From Streptosporangium album (lineage in GTDB: Bacteria; Actinomycetota; Actinomycetes; Streptosporangiales; Streptosporangiaceae): a DNA stretch of 64,000 nucleotides. The stretch is taken from assembly GCF_014203795.1 (NCBI RefSeq), contig NZ_JACHJU010000001.1:4464001-4528000 (forward strand). Reading direction: 5' to 3'. Position 1 is the first letter of the stretch, and every line of letters begins with the position of its first letter. Positions 52,445-61,723 of this stretch are shown one piece after another. The notes under the pieces are model-generated. The model did no database searches, was not told the DNA's origin, and was given only the letters and a program-made list of their open reading frames with translations. The translations under genes and the position numbers were made by a program.

Positions 52445-55400
52445 ATGCGTCAACCATTGAGACCCCTCGACTTCCTGGGCCGGATCAAGGTCAAACTCGG
52501 CATGGTGATCCTGCTGGCCGTGGCGGCGGCGTTCGTCGTCAACGAGGTCGGCATCAACGCCGGTTACTCGCGCGACGTGCGGGTCGCGGTGGCCGCCGTA
52601 CTGGCCCTGATCATGGTGCAGCTCCTCGCCCGGGGGATGACCAAGCCGCTGCGTGAGATGGCCGCCGCCGCGCAGACCATCGCCGAGGGGCGCTATGGCC
52701 TGCGGGTCACCGCGACCTCCCGTGACGAGGTCGGCGAGCTCGCCCGGGCCTTCAACGCGATGGCGGCCGACCTCGGCGAGGTGGACCGGCAGCGACGTGA
52801 GCTGGTGGCCAACGTCAGCCACGAGCTCCGCACGCCGATCACCGCGCTCCGGGCGGTGCTGGAGAACATGGTGGACGGCGTCTCGGCGCCCGACCAGGCG
52901 ACGCTGGAGACGGCGCTGGCCCAGACGGAGCGGCTCGGCCGGCTGGTCGCCCAGCTGCTGGACCTGTCCCGGCTGGAGTCGGGGGCCCGGCGGATCGAGT
53001 CGGAGGACGTCGAGCTCGGCCCGCTGTGCGACCAGGCACTGCGGGAGGCCGTACTGGCCGGGGACGGAGTCACGGCCCGTTGCGAGGTGCCCGGGGAGCT
53101 GAGCGTCCGCGCCGACCCCGACCTGCTGGCACAGGTGCTGGCGAACCTGCTGGACAACGCGGTACGGCACAGCCCCGACGGCGGGGTCGTGGTGCTGGCG
53201 GCGGTCGCCGAGGGGGAGGGGGTACGGCTGCGCGTCACCGACGAGGGGCCGGGCATCCCGGCGGAGGACCGGGCACGGGCGTTCGAACGCTTCTCCCGCC
53301 TTGACGCGGGCCGGGCCGCCGATGACGGGGGCGCCGGTCTCGGTCTGGCCATCGCCAAGGAGATCGTCGAGTTGCACGGCGGCTCCATCCACGTCGAAGA
53401 AGGCGCCGGCTGCCGCGTCGCCGTCGATCTCCCAGGAAGGATCACCATGGACGACCCGGACGGACCCGACCTCGCCATGACCCCTCCCGCGCAGGGGGCG
53501 CCGGCCTTCGAGCCGCCCGGATCCGTGCCGGACCTCTCAGGAGGGCCTGGGCAGGCGGACGTCCCGGCACCGCCCGCATCCGAGGCGTCCGAGCCGGTGC
53601 CGACCTCCCCGGTCGCTCCGGAGCCCCACCACGCGGACGCCGTCGTGCCCTCCGCCGGGAAGGTCCCCATCGGGGAGCCGGTCCGCTCGGACGCTCCAGA
53701 GCCCGCGCACACGGATGCTGCTCCCGCACCGACCACCCGGGAGGCCGCCGTCGCGGAGCCGGTCATCGCCGGGGATTCTCCCGGGCGCGCTCACATCCCC
53801 GTGCCGGTCGAGTGCGAGGCGGCTCCGCCCGTCCCGCACCCGGCCCCCGCCTTCCCCCCCGAACCCGTGCTCCGCCGTCCGCCCGCTCAGGCTCCGGTGC
53901 GCAACTGGGGCGCGGCTTTCATGGGGGTCATCGTCGGTGGTCTCATCGGCCTGTTGGGCGCCGTGCTGCCGGCCATCGTCATCGGGTTGATGGAGCCACT
54001 GCTGGGCCTGCTGGCCGGGGTCGTCATCCTCGCGGCCGGGGCGTTCGTCGGCACGGTCATCGGCGCCACCACCCCTCCGGCGTCCGGCGACGCCTGGGGG
54101 CGCCGCGACCCGCTCGCCCATCTGCCCTCGGCGTATCCGCAGCGCACGGCCGTACGGGTGCGGGAGGCCGCGGCGGCCGGAGACATGGGAGTCGAGGTTG
54201 CGCCGCGCCCCGAGGGGAGCGGCGGCCTGCCGCCGGGGGGATACGTGGCACCGCCGGTGTTCCCCCGGCCGGAGCTGCCGGTCGGCCCCCGCTGGGCGGT
54301 GCCGGCGTGTGCAGCCGCCGGGCTCCTCGCGGCGTTCGCCCTGCCCGACAGCGCCATGGGCCTGGGATTCGTGCTGGTCGCCGTCGCCATGGGGGCGGCG
54401 GTGCTGCCGATCGTGCGCCGGAGGGTCACCCCGTGGTCGGCGACGCTGGGGGTGATCGCGTACGGGCTGGTCGGGGTGGCGATGTTCAGGGACGCGGACT
54501 GGCTCGTCGGGCTGCTCCTGCTGGCCGGGTTCCTGCTGGCCGCGCTCGCCGTTTCGGGGGCGGGGCGGGGCTGGCTCGCCGTGGTCAGGGGCGGGGCGTC
54601 GGTGCTGCTGGGCCTGCTGCCGGTGCCGTGGTTCCTGGCGGCGCAGGTGAAGACAGAAGGGGTGCCGCTGCGCAGGCGGATGATGCCTCTCCTGGTCGGG
54701 GGTGGCCTGACCATCGTGCTGGTGGCGGTCTTCGGGGCGCTGTTCGCCTCGGCGGACGCGGTCTTCGCCGATGCCGTCAAACGGGTGTTCACCGGTCAGG
54801 ACTGGGCGTCGTCGGTGCCGCTGCGCGTCCTGCTGTTCGTGGTCTTCGCGGTCCTCGTCGCCTCCGCCGTGCTGGTGGGCCTGCGGCCCGTGGCCGAGCC
54901 GCAGGCTCCCGACCTGCGGCTCAGGGTGAGCCGTAGCCTCTGGGTGACCCCGCTCACCGCGCTCAACCTCCTGTTCGCCGTGTTCGTGGGGATGCAGGTG
55001 ACGGTGCTGTTCGGCAGCACCCGGTGGCTGGTGTCGGCCACCGGGCTGACCTACGCCGAGTACGCCCACTCGGGGTTCTTCCAGCTCGTCGTGGTCAGCG
55101 TGTTCGTGCTGGCGATCGTGGCGGTCGCCGCGGGGGCGCTCGAACTCACGGGACGGGACCGCTGGCTGATGGCCGGGCTGCTCGGCCTGCTCTGCACGCT
55201 GACCCTGGTGATCCTCCTCTCCGCGCTGCACCGGCTGGACCTGTACGTCGACGCCTACGGATTCTCCCGGCTGCGCGCCTCGGTGGAGGCGACCATCTGG
55301 TGGCTGGGCGGCGTCTTCGTGCTGATCATGGTCGCCGGTGCGGTACGGCTGGCGCGGCGCGGGAGCGCCGGGTGGTTCCCCAGGACCCTCGTCGCGATGA

Positions 55401-55735
55401 CAGGTGTCGCGCTGCTGGCGTTCGCGGTGTGGAACCCGGACCTGCGGGTCGCGGAGACCCAGCTCATCGTCCGGGGCGTGCAGCAGATCGACCGGGAGTA
55501 TCTGGGGGACCTCGGGGCGGAGGCCGTACCGGCGCTGGACCGGCTGCCCGAACCGGTCCGCAGCTGTGTGCTGCGGGATGTGGTCGAGGCCAACGGCCTG
55601 CGGTCGCCCGACGCCTGGAACGGCTGGAACCTCGCCCGGCAGCAGGCGCGGGAGCTGCTCGAACGGCGGCCGGTGCGCGGAGACGTCACCTGCCCCCAGG
55701 AGTCCTCCAGGCTGGGCATCCCGTACCAGGACTGA
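52445..55735 (+). CDS. Sensor histidine kinase fused to a DUF4173-like membrane domain
   Basis: The 1096-residue protein starts with two membrane helices (about 18-60), HAMP, HisKA (VANVSHELRTPITALRAVLE) and HATPase_c (LLDNAVRHSPDGG, DEGPGIPAED, GAGLGLAIAKEIVE), ending near 335. A Pro/Ala-rich linker (about 340-480) leads to roughly twelve hydrophobic segments (about 490-1000) with the DUF4173/DUF4153 signature near GLTYAEYAHSGFFQLVVVSV and a soluble C-terminus. Usually these are separate genes; here no stop intervenes. The fused domain may sense an envelope signal. Confidence 0.85.
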   Translation: MRQPLRPLDFLGRIKVKLGMVILLAVAAAFVVNEVGINAGYSRDVRVAVAAVLALIMVQLLARGMTKPLREMAAAAQTIAEGRYGLRVTATSRDEVGELARAFNAMAADLGEVDRQRRELVANVSHELRTPITALRAVLENMVDGVSAPDQATLETALAQTERLGRLVAQLLDLSRLESGARRIESEDVELGPLCDQALREAVLAGDGVTARCEVPGELSVRADPDLLAQVLANLLDNAVRHSPDGGVVVLAAVAEGEGVRLRVTDEGPGIPAEDRARAFERFSRLDAGRAADDGGAGLGLAIAKEIVELHGGSIHVEEGAGCRVAVDLPGRITMDDPDGPDLAMTPPAQGAPAFEPPGSVPDLSGGPGQADVPAPPASEASEPVPTSPVAPEPHHADAVVPSAGKVPIGEPVRSDAPEPAHTDAAPAPTTREAAVAEPVIAGDSPGRAHIPVPVECEAAPPVPHPAPAFPPEPVLRRPPAQAPVRNWGAAFMGVIVGGLIGLLGAVLPAIVIGLMEPLLGLLAGVVILAAGAFVGTVIGATTPPASGDAWGRRDPLAHLPSAYPQRTAVRVREAAAAGDMGVEVAPRPEGSGGLPPGGYVAPPVFPRPELPVGPRWAVPACAAAGLLAAFALPDSAMGLGFVLVAVAMGAAVLPIVRRRVTPWSATLGVIAYGLVGVAMFRDADWLVGLLLLAGFLLAALAVSGAGRGWLAVVRGGASVLLGLLPVPWFLAAQVKTEGVPLRRRMMPLLVGGGLTIVLVAVFGALFASADAVFADAVKRVFTGQDWASSVPLRVLLFVVFAVLVASAVLVGLRPVAEPQAPDLRLRVSRSLWVTPLTALNLLFAVFVGMQVTVLFGSTRWLVSATGLTYAEYAHSGFFQLVVVSVFVLAIVAVAAGALELTGRDRWLMAGLLGLLCTLTLVILLSALHRLDLYVDAYGFSRLRASVEATIWWLGGVFVLIMVAGAVRLARRGSAGWFPRTLVAMTGVALLAFAVWNPDLRVAETQLIVRGVQQIDREYLGDLGAEAVPALDRLPEPVRSCVLRDVVEANGLRSPDAWNGWNLARQQARELLERRPVRGDVTCPQESSRLGIPYQD

Positions 55736-55903
55736 CCCGGTACGGCTCCCGTCCACGGGCGGGAGCCGTACCGGAAGGGTCCGGAGCACCCCGTGGTCAC
55801 CGGCCACGGTGATCACGACCTGGAGCGGGAGGCCGGAGGTGAGCGGAGGCGTTCACCGCCCGCGCCGAGCCGTTCGGTTCCCGGCGGATGATTGAATCCG
55901 ACC

Positions 55904-57427
55904 ATGTCTTTCGATGTGTTGGTCGTAGGCGGCCAGGTTCTGGACGGCACCGGCTCCCCGGTCTTCCGGGCGGATGTGGGCATCACCGGGGACCGGATCG
56001 TCGCGGTGGGCCGGTTGGGCGGCGCGGAGGCCGCGACGGTGATCGACGCGTCCGGCCGGCACGTCATGCCCGGTCTGATCGACTGCCACGCGCATGGAGA
56101 CGCCCTGGTGTTCGACCAGAAGGTGCAGCTCGCCGCGCTCCGCCAGGGCGTGACCACGTTCGTCCTCGGCCAGGACGGACTGTCCTTCGCGCCCGCCTCC
56201 ACCCCGGAGACCTTCGCCTACGCCACGCGCTACTTCGCGGCCGTCAACGGGGTCCACCCGTCGGCCGACGGGCCGCTCAGCGTGCGGGAGCTGCTGGCCG
56301 GCTACGACCGGGCGACCGCGTTGAACACCGCCTACCTGTTGCCGCACGGCACGATCCGCTACGACGTGATGGGCGCCGCCGAGCGGGCCGCGTCCGCCGC
56401 GGAGCTGGCCCGCATGCTCACCCACGTCGAGCGCGGCCTGTCGGAGGGGGCCGTGGGACTGTCGACCGGCCTGGAGTACGCCCCGGGTCGTTACGCGGAC
56501 GCCGGGGAGATCGCCGCGCTCTGCGCGCCGCTGGGTGGCCTGCCGTACGTGACGCACATGCGCGGGTACGGCGCGCTGGCGGGGACGGGCATGGCCGAGG
56601 TGACGGACATCGCCCGGCGGTCGGGCGCCGCCGTGCACGTCTCGCACTACCACGGCCCGGCGTCGACCCTGCTGCCGATGATGGACCGGGCCCGGCTCGA
56701 CGGGCTGGACGTCACCTTCGACACCTACCCCTACCTGCGGGGCAGCACGATCCTGGCGATGGTGGCGCTGCCGTCGTGGATCCCCGCCGCCGACACCGGC
56801 CGGGCACTGGAGCTGCTGGAATCCGAACCTGTCGAGTGGGATCCGGCGATCTGGCCGAGGATCACCCTCTCGCACGTGCCGGGCGCCGAGTGGGCCGAGG
56901 GGCTGTCGCTCCCGGCCGCCGCCGCCGAGGCCGGGGTCGAACCGGGCGAGTTCTGCCGCCGCATCCTGATCGACACCCGGCTGGAGGCCGGCTGCGTGAC
57001 GGCCCGCCCCGACGAGGGCCCCGAGGGCGAGGAGTCGGTCCGCGCGATCCTGCGCCACCCGTGCCACACGGGCGGCTCCGACGGCATCTACGTCGGCGGG
57101 CACCCCCACCCCCGGGGCTACGGCGCGTTCGCCCGCATGCTGGGCCACCACGTCCGCGAGACCGGGGACTGGGCGCTGGAGCAGGCCGCCGTCCACCTCT
57201 CCTCCCACCCGGCCCGCCGCTTCGCGCTCGCGGGCCGGGGCCTGATCCGCCCCGGGCAGGCCGCCGACGTCGTCGTCCTCGACGCCGCGGAGGTCTCCGA
57301 CCGGGCCACCTACGCCGCCCCGCGCACCCTGGCCACCGGTGTCGACGACGTCCTCGTGTCCGGCGTCCCCGTCCTCACCGGGGGGAAGCTCACCGGAGCC
57401 ACCCCCGGACGGGCACTGCGTCCCTGA
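55904..57427 (+). CDS. N-acyl-D-amino-acid deacylase-like amidohydrolase
   Basis: The 507-residue product is a D-aminoacylase-type amidohydrolase. It has the metal motif GLIDCHAHGD (H62, H64), THMRGYG, HVSHYHGPAS and the C-terminal HPARRFALAGRGLIRPGQAAD. Where characterised D-aminoacylases carry the metal-bridging Cys in GNCG, this one has GQDG (LGQDGLSFAP). It would release D-amino acids from N-acyl forms. ATG 55904 is chosen over a TTG four codons upstream. It starts a four-gene plus-strand operon. Confidence 0.87.
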   Translation: MSFDVLVVGGQVLDGTGSPVFRADVGITGDRIVAVGRLGGAEAATVIDASGRHVMPGLIDCHAHGDALVFDQKVQLAALRQGVTTFVLGQDGLSFAPASTPETFAYATRYFAAVNGVHPSADGPLSVRELLAGYDRATALNTAYLLPHGTIRYDVMGAAERAASAAELARMLTHVERGLSEGAVGLSTGLEYAPGRYADAGEIAALCAPLGGLPYVTHMRGYGALAGTGMAEVTDIARRSGAAVHVSHYHGPASTLLPMMDRARLDGLDVTFDTYPYLRGSTILAMVALPSWIPAADTGRALELLESEPVEWDPAIWPRITLSHVPGAEWAEGLSLPAAAAEAGVEPGEFCRRILIDTRLEAGCVTARPDEGPEGEESVRAILRHPCHTGGSDGIYVGGHPHPRGYGAFARMLGHHVRETGDWALEQAAVHLSSHPARRFALAGRGLIRPGQAADVVVLDAAEVSDRATYAAPRTLATGVDDVLVSGVPVLTGGKLTGATPGRALRP

Positions 57428-57465
57428 GGATAGGGTCCTCCAAGGCAACCAGAGAGGGGCGTGGA

Positions 57466-58575
57466 GTGAAGGGGATCGTGGACCCCGGCGGGGCCGTGGG
57501 ATCGTCGCTGTTCGGCGGGGCGTTCACCTTCCCCGTGATGGTGGCGCACCGCGGCGCGCTGGAGCACAACATCGCGACGCTCGCGGCCTTCGCCAGGGAG
57601 CACGGCCTGATCATGGTCCCGCACGCCAAGACGACCATGTCGCCCGAGCTGGTCCGCGCCCAGCTCGACGCGGGCGCCTGGGGGCTGACGGCCGCCACTC
57701 CCAGCCAGGCGCTCACCCTGCGCGAGTTCGGCGTCTCCCGGATCATCCTGGCCAACCAGGTCTTCGACCCGGCGGGGCTCGACGCCCTGGCGGCCTGGCT
57801 GGAGGAGGATCCGGCGGCCGAGTTCCTGTGTTTCGTGGACTCGGTGGCCGGGGTGGAGGCGCTGTCGCGGCACGCGGGACGCAGGCCGTTCCGGGTGCTG
57901 GCCGAGCTCGGGCACGAGGGCGGGCGGGGCGGCAGCCGCACGCTCGCCCACCTGCTGGAGGTCGCCTCGGCGGCGCAGGCCGCGGACGGTGTGGAGCTCG
58001 CGGGCGTCGCCGGGTACGAAGGATCGCTGGCGTCGGCCGCCGAGGTGCGGGCCTACCTGCACCGCCTGCTGGAGGCCTTGGAGCACCTGCGGGTGCGCGA
58101 CCCGATCCTGTCGGTGGGCGGCAGCCAGTGGTTCGACGTGATCGGCCGGGAGCTCGCCGCCTGCCAGGCCAGGATCATGCTGCGCAGCGGCGCTTACGTC
58201 TCCCATGACGACGGCTACTACCGCGAGCGAACGCCGTACACCCGGATCGAGGGCGAGCTGCGGCCCGCGCTGGAGATCTGGGCGCACGTGCTGACCGTCC
58301 CCGAGCCGGGGCTGGCCGTCGTCGGGTTCGGCAAGCGGGACGCCCCTTTCGACGAGGGGCTTCCGGTGCCGCGCGGGGCCGTCGCGGACGCCACGGTGCT
58401 CAAGGTCCAGGACCAGCACGCGGTCCTGCGGCTCGTTCCGGGCTCGCCGGTCAAGCCCGGGGATCTGGTGTCCTTCGGCATCTCCCATCCGTGCACCGCT
58501 TTCGACAAGTGGCGGGTCATGCCGGTGGTGGACGACGACTATGTGGTCGTCGACCTGTTGACGACCTGTTTCTAG
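57466..58575 (+). CDS. PLP-dependent D-serine/D-threonine lyase family (DSD1/type III)
   Basis: The 369-residue enzyme has the fold-type III alanine-racemase-like barrel, with the PLP lysine K55 in MVPHAKTTMSPELV, and the C-terminal metal-binding motif SHPCTAFDKW that marks D-serine dehydratase/D-threonine aldolase. Reaction: dehydration of D-serine or aldol cleavage of D-threonine. The start is GTG at 57466 with GAGAGGGG upstream. It would use D-amino acids freed by the preceding deacylase. Confidence 0.88.
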   Translation: MKGIVDPGGAVGSSLFGGAFTFPVMVAHRGALEHNIATLAAFAREHGLIMVPHAKTTMSPELVRAQLDAGAWGLTAATPSQALTLREFGVSRIILANQVFDPAGLDALAAWLEEDPAAEFLCFVDSVAGVEALSRHAGRRPFRVLAELGHEGGRGGSRTLAHLLEVASAAQAADGVELAGVAGYEGSLASAAEVRAYLHRLLEALEHLRVRDPILSVGGSQWFDVIGRELAACQARIMLRSGAYVSHDDGYYRERTPYTRIEGELRPALEIWAHVLTVPEPGLAVVGFGKRDAPFDEGLPVPRGAVADATVLKVQDQHAVLRLVPGSPVKPGDLVSFGISHPCTAFDKWRVMPVVDDDYVVVDLLTTCF

Positions 58576-58604
58576 TTTCTTGATCCCTGAAAAGGAGCGG
58601 TGAG

Positions 58605-58991
58605 ATGAGCGGCAAGCAGGAGTTGCTGACCGACGAGGGAGCGGCGCCGATCGGCGCCTACTCGCAGGGCCTCGTGGTCGGCGACTTCGTCTACACCTCG
58701 GGTGCGGGTCCGCTGGACCCCACGACCGGCGAGGTCGTCGGGACCGACGTGGCCGAGCAGACCCACCAGGTGATGCGCAACCTCGGCGCGATCCTCGCCG
58801 TCCACGGTCTGGGTTTCGACGACGTGGTGAAGTCGACCGTCCATCTGCAGCATCTCAAGCGTGACTTCGCCGCTTACAACGAGGTCTACAAGTCCTATTT
58901 CACCAAGCCGTACCCGGTCCGCACGACCGTCGGCTCCGACTTGATGGACATCCTGGTCGAGATCGACTTCGTGGCATACAAGCCGCGTTAG
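58605..58991 (+). CDS. ridA: RidA-family enamine/imine deaminase
   Basis: The 128-residue product is a RidA (YjgF/YER057c/UK114) protein, which hydrolyses reactive enamines such as 2-aminoacrylate released by PLP dehydratases. The conserved YSQGLVVGDFVYTSG, and the Arg of YPVRTTVGSD, are present. AAGGAG precedes the ATG. Being directly behind a D-serine dehydratase-type gene, it most likely clears that enzyme's product. Confidence 0.92.
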   Translation: MSGKQELLTDEGAAPIGAYSQGLVVGDFVYTSGAGPLDPTTGEVVGTDVAEQTHQVMRNLGAILAVHGLGFDDVVKSTVHLQHLKRDFAAYNEVYKSYFTKPYPVRTTVGSDLMDILVEIDFVAYKPR

Positions 58992-59022
58992 AGTCTGACC
59001 GACTGCGTGGGAGGGCGGCGGT

Positions 59023-60234
59023 TTGGACAGCTCGTTGTACGTCTATGTCGAGGACGTGCGGGGGGAGGGCCTGGAAGCGGTCCTTGACCGGGTCGCCGGA
59101 TACGGCGTGGCGGGTGTGACCGTGGCGGCGGCCTGCCACGGCGCCCGTGACGTCACCCCCCACGGCAGGTCCCGCGTGACGATCCGCAGGGATGGCGTGC
59201 ACTTCACACCACCCGAGGATCTGTTCGGCGGGCTCCGCCTGGTCCCGCCCGTCCAGGAGGGCGCCGGACAGGAGCCGCTGGCGGCCCTGCGCCGGGCCAC
59301 CGCCGAGCGTGGCCTGCGGCTGCACGGCTGGACCGTCTTCCTGCGGAACACCACGCTCGGCCTGGCCAACCCCGATGTGACGGTACGCAACTGCTTCGGC
59401 GACCGCGGCTCGCCCGCCGACCTGTGCCCTTCCCACCCGGACGTCCGCCTCTACGCCGTGGCGCTGGGCCGGGCGGTGGCCCGGCAGGGGGTGGACAGCG
59501 TGGTCGCCGAGGCGTTGCACTTCGCCACCTTCGGCCACGGCCACCACCCCGAGCGCGGCTCCGTCCCGCTCGGGCCGATGGACGTCTTCCTGCTCGGCCT
59601 GTGCTTCTGCGACTTCTGCATGCGCCGCGCGTCCGACCTGGGGGTCAAGGCCGAGGTGGCGCGCGAGGAGTGCGCCAGGATCGCGGGTGGCGTGCTCGAC
59701 GGTGACCCGCCCGCCCAGGGCGAGGTGACCCGGGCGGCACTGACCGCCTACGCCGGGCCCGAGGTGGTCGCCTACGCGCGGGCCCGCTCGGAGGTGGTGA
59801 CCTCGCTGGTCTCGGAGGTGTCGGCGGCCGTGGCCGCCGAGGGCTCCCGGCTGGTCTTCCTCGACGCGACCGGCTGGTTCAAGGGCCAGGCCGACGGCCT
59901 GCCCTCGGCCGGGCTCGCCGCGCACGACTCATGGCAGCTCGGCGTGGATCTGGTCGCCCTCGGTGACCTGGTGCCCTCACTCGGCGTGTTCGCCTACGCC
60001 CGCGACGCCGCCAGGGTCGCCGACGACGTCGGCGCCTACCGCCGTTCGACGGGCAGGCACAGGGAGCTGCGGGTCGTGCTCCGGCCGGGCCTGCCCGACA
60101 CCGACTCGGCCGACCGGCTCGACGCGAAGGTCCGCGCCGTCCGGGCCGCGGGCGGCGACGCGGTGGACTTCTACGCCTACGGGCTCGTGCCGTACCCGGT
60201 CCTCGACCGCATCCCCGGCGCGCTCTCCGGCTGA
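59023..60234 (+). CDS. Unrecognised 403-residue protein of the D-amino acid operon
   Basis: The protein is soluble and has an alternating pattern suggestive of a TIM barrel. Features: GVAGVTVAAACHGARD near the start, a GHGHHPE histidine cluster (about 171-177) and a LCFCDFCMRRA cysteine motif (C194, C196, C199) like those of some barrel hydrolases that bind metal. I cannot name a family. The start is TTG at 59023 with GGAGGG upstream, 31 bp after ridA; it closes the operon. A role in processing a D-amino-acid-containing substrate is inference. Confidence 0.75.
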   Translation: MDSSLYVYVEDVRGEGLEAVLDRVAGYGVAGVTVAAACHGARDVTPHGRSRVTIRRDGVHFTPPEDLFGGLRLVPPVQEGAGQEPLAALRRATAERGLRLHGWTVFLRNTTLGLANPDVTVRNCFGDRGSPADLCPSHPDVRLYAVALGRAVARQGVDSVVAEALHFATFGHGHHPERGSVPLGPMDVFLLGLCFCDFCMRRASDLGVKAEVAREECARIAGGVLDGDPPAQGEVTRAALTAYAGPEVVAYARARSEVVTSLVSEVSAAVAAEGSRLVFLDATGWFKGQADGLPSAGLAAHDSWQLGVDLVALGDLVPSLGVFAYARDAARVADDVGAYRRSTGRHRELRVVLRPGLPDTDSADRLDAKVRAVRAAGGDAVDFYAYGLVPYPVLDRIPGALSG

Positions 60235-60244
60235 CCCGGCCGGA

Positions 60245-61645
60245 TCACGCCGGGGGTGCCGGGCGGCGGGGAATGAGCAGGGCGGGGACGACGGCGACCG
60301 CGACGATCACCAGGCTCCACCGGAAGGTCGTCGCGAAGGTCCCGACGCCCGTGCCCTGCGAGCGGATGAGGGACTGCAGGACGACGGCGGTCACCGCCGC
60401 GCCGAGGGCGGACCCCACCCTGATCAGGATCTGCGAGGCCGTCGCCGCCCCGGGAAGGGCCGGCCGGGGCAGAGTGCGGTAGGCGGACGCCATGATCGAC
60501 GGTGTGACGAGTCCGTGCCCGAGGCCGATGACGAACATCGCGGCCGCCATCAGCACGGGGCCGGTGGAGACGTCGACCCGGGTGCAGGCGAACATCCCGG
60601 CGAGCACGATCAGGATCCCGGTGATGCCGGGCCGGTGGGGGCCGAGCCGGTCGGTGAGGCGTCCGGCGATCAGCATGGTGACGATCGCGCCTGCCCCCAT
60701 GGGGGCGACCAGCAGTCCCGCCGCCAGCACGCCCGGTCCCGAGACGGTCTGGGAGTACAACGGGACCAGCAGCAGCACGCCGAAGACCCCCACGGAGTAG
60801 ACGAACAGGGTCACCGTCGAGGCGGTGAAGGCCCGGTCGCGGAAGAGCCGCACATCGAGCAGAGCGCGTCCGGCCCCGCGCAACGAGTGGGCGACGAACG
60901 CCGCCATGAGCACGGCGCCGAGCAGCAGCCCCGCGAACGCCTGCGTGCCGGCCGTCCCCTCGCCGACCTGGGAGAGCCCGTAGACCGTTGCGGCGAGGCC
61001 GGGCGAGAGCAGGGCCAGGCCGAGGAGGTCCAGGCGACTTTCTGGACGGCGCTCCTCGTCACGCGGGAGCAGCCGTACGGCCAGCAGCAGCGCGACCGCG
61101 CAGACCGGCACGTTGACGTAGAACATCCACCGCCAGCTGAGATGGTCGAGGAGCAGCCCACCGGCCAGCGGGCCGAGGGCGGGGGCGAGCATCCCCGGGA
61201 TCGAGATCACGGCCATCACCCGCCCCAGCCGCTCGGGGCCCGCCGCGCGGGTGAGCATGGTCTGCGCGACCGGCATGAGGAGTCCGCCGCCGATGCCCTG
61301 CAGCGCCCGGAAGGCGATCAGGGATCCGGCTGACCAGGCGGCACCGCACAGGATCGACCCGGCGCCGAACAGGGCCAGCGAGACGATCCAGGTCGCCTTG
61401 GCGCCGAACCGCTCGATCGCCCAGCCGGTGATCGGGATCGTCATCGACAGGGCCAGCAGGTAGCCGGTGATCACCCACTGGACCGTGCTGAGCGAGGCGT
61501 CCAGGTCGCGGCCGAGGACGTTGAGCGCGACGTTGACGATGGTCGTGTCGAGCGTGGTCATGATCGTGCCGAGCACCACCGCGAGGGCGACGCCGCGGAG
61601 CGCGGGATCGAACCGGGCGGATGGGGGAGCCTGCGTCGCGGTCAT
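60245..61645 (-). CDS. MFS drug/proton antiporter, DHA2 (EmrB/QacA) family
   Basis: The 466-residue carrier has about 14 hydrophobic segments and DHA2 motifs: LDTTIVNVALNVLGRDL (motif D1) and ALQGIGGGLLMPVAQ (motif C region). These proteins export drugs or other lipophilic compounds with protons. The ATG at 61645 has GGCGAT just before it, a weak ribosome site. It is divergent from a TetR regulator with three shared CGTACAC sites between them, a standard regulator-pump pair. Convergent with the unknown 59023 gene, 10 bp apart. Confidence 0.92.
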   Translation of the reverse strand: MTATQAPPSARFDPALRGVALAVVLGTIMTTLDTTIVNVALNVLGRDLDASLSTVQWVITGYLLALSMTIPITGWAIERFGAKATWIVSLALFGAGSILCGAAWSAGSLIAFRALQGIGGGLLMPVAQTMLTRAAGPERLGRVMAVISIPGMLAPALGPLAGGLLLDHLSWRWMFYVNVPVCAVALLLAVRLLPRDEERRPESRLDLLGLALLSPGLAATVYGLSQVGEGTAGTQAFAGLLLGAVLMAAFVAHSLRGAGRALLDVRLFRDRAFTASTVTLFVYSVGVFGVLLLVPLYSQTVSGPGVLAAGLLVAPMGAGAIVTMLIAGRLTDRLGPHRPGITGILIVLAGMFACTRVDVSTGPVLMAAAMFVIGLGHGLVTPSIMASAYRTLPRPALPGAATASQILIRVGSALGAAVTAVVLQSLIRSQGTGVGTFATTFRWSLVIVAVAVVPALLIPRRPAPPA

Positions 61646-61660
61646 CCGTGATCGCCTTTC

Positions 61661-61717
61661 CGTACACTGTAGCGTTTTTCCGTACACCGTATCATCAGGC
61701 CGCTACGCCGTACACTC
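61661..61717. promoter_or_regulatory. Operator region between MFS pump and TetR regulator
   Basis: CGTACAC occurs at 61661, 61681 and 61709. The first is part of TACACTGTA, a near-perfect palindrome; the first two copies are spaced by 20 bp (two helical turns). This 78-bp gap must hold both divergent promoters, so a TetR bound here would repress both genes. Confidence 0.55.
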
Positions 61718-61723
61718 GAGCAG

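Noticed and set aside
50537..53392. A 951-codon open frame on the minus strand
   Set aside because: It is antisense to the GNAT, response regulator and sensor kinase genes, all of which have clear family motifs.
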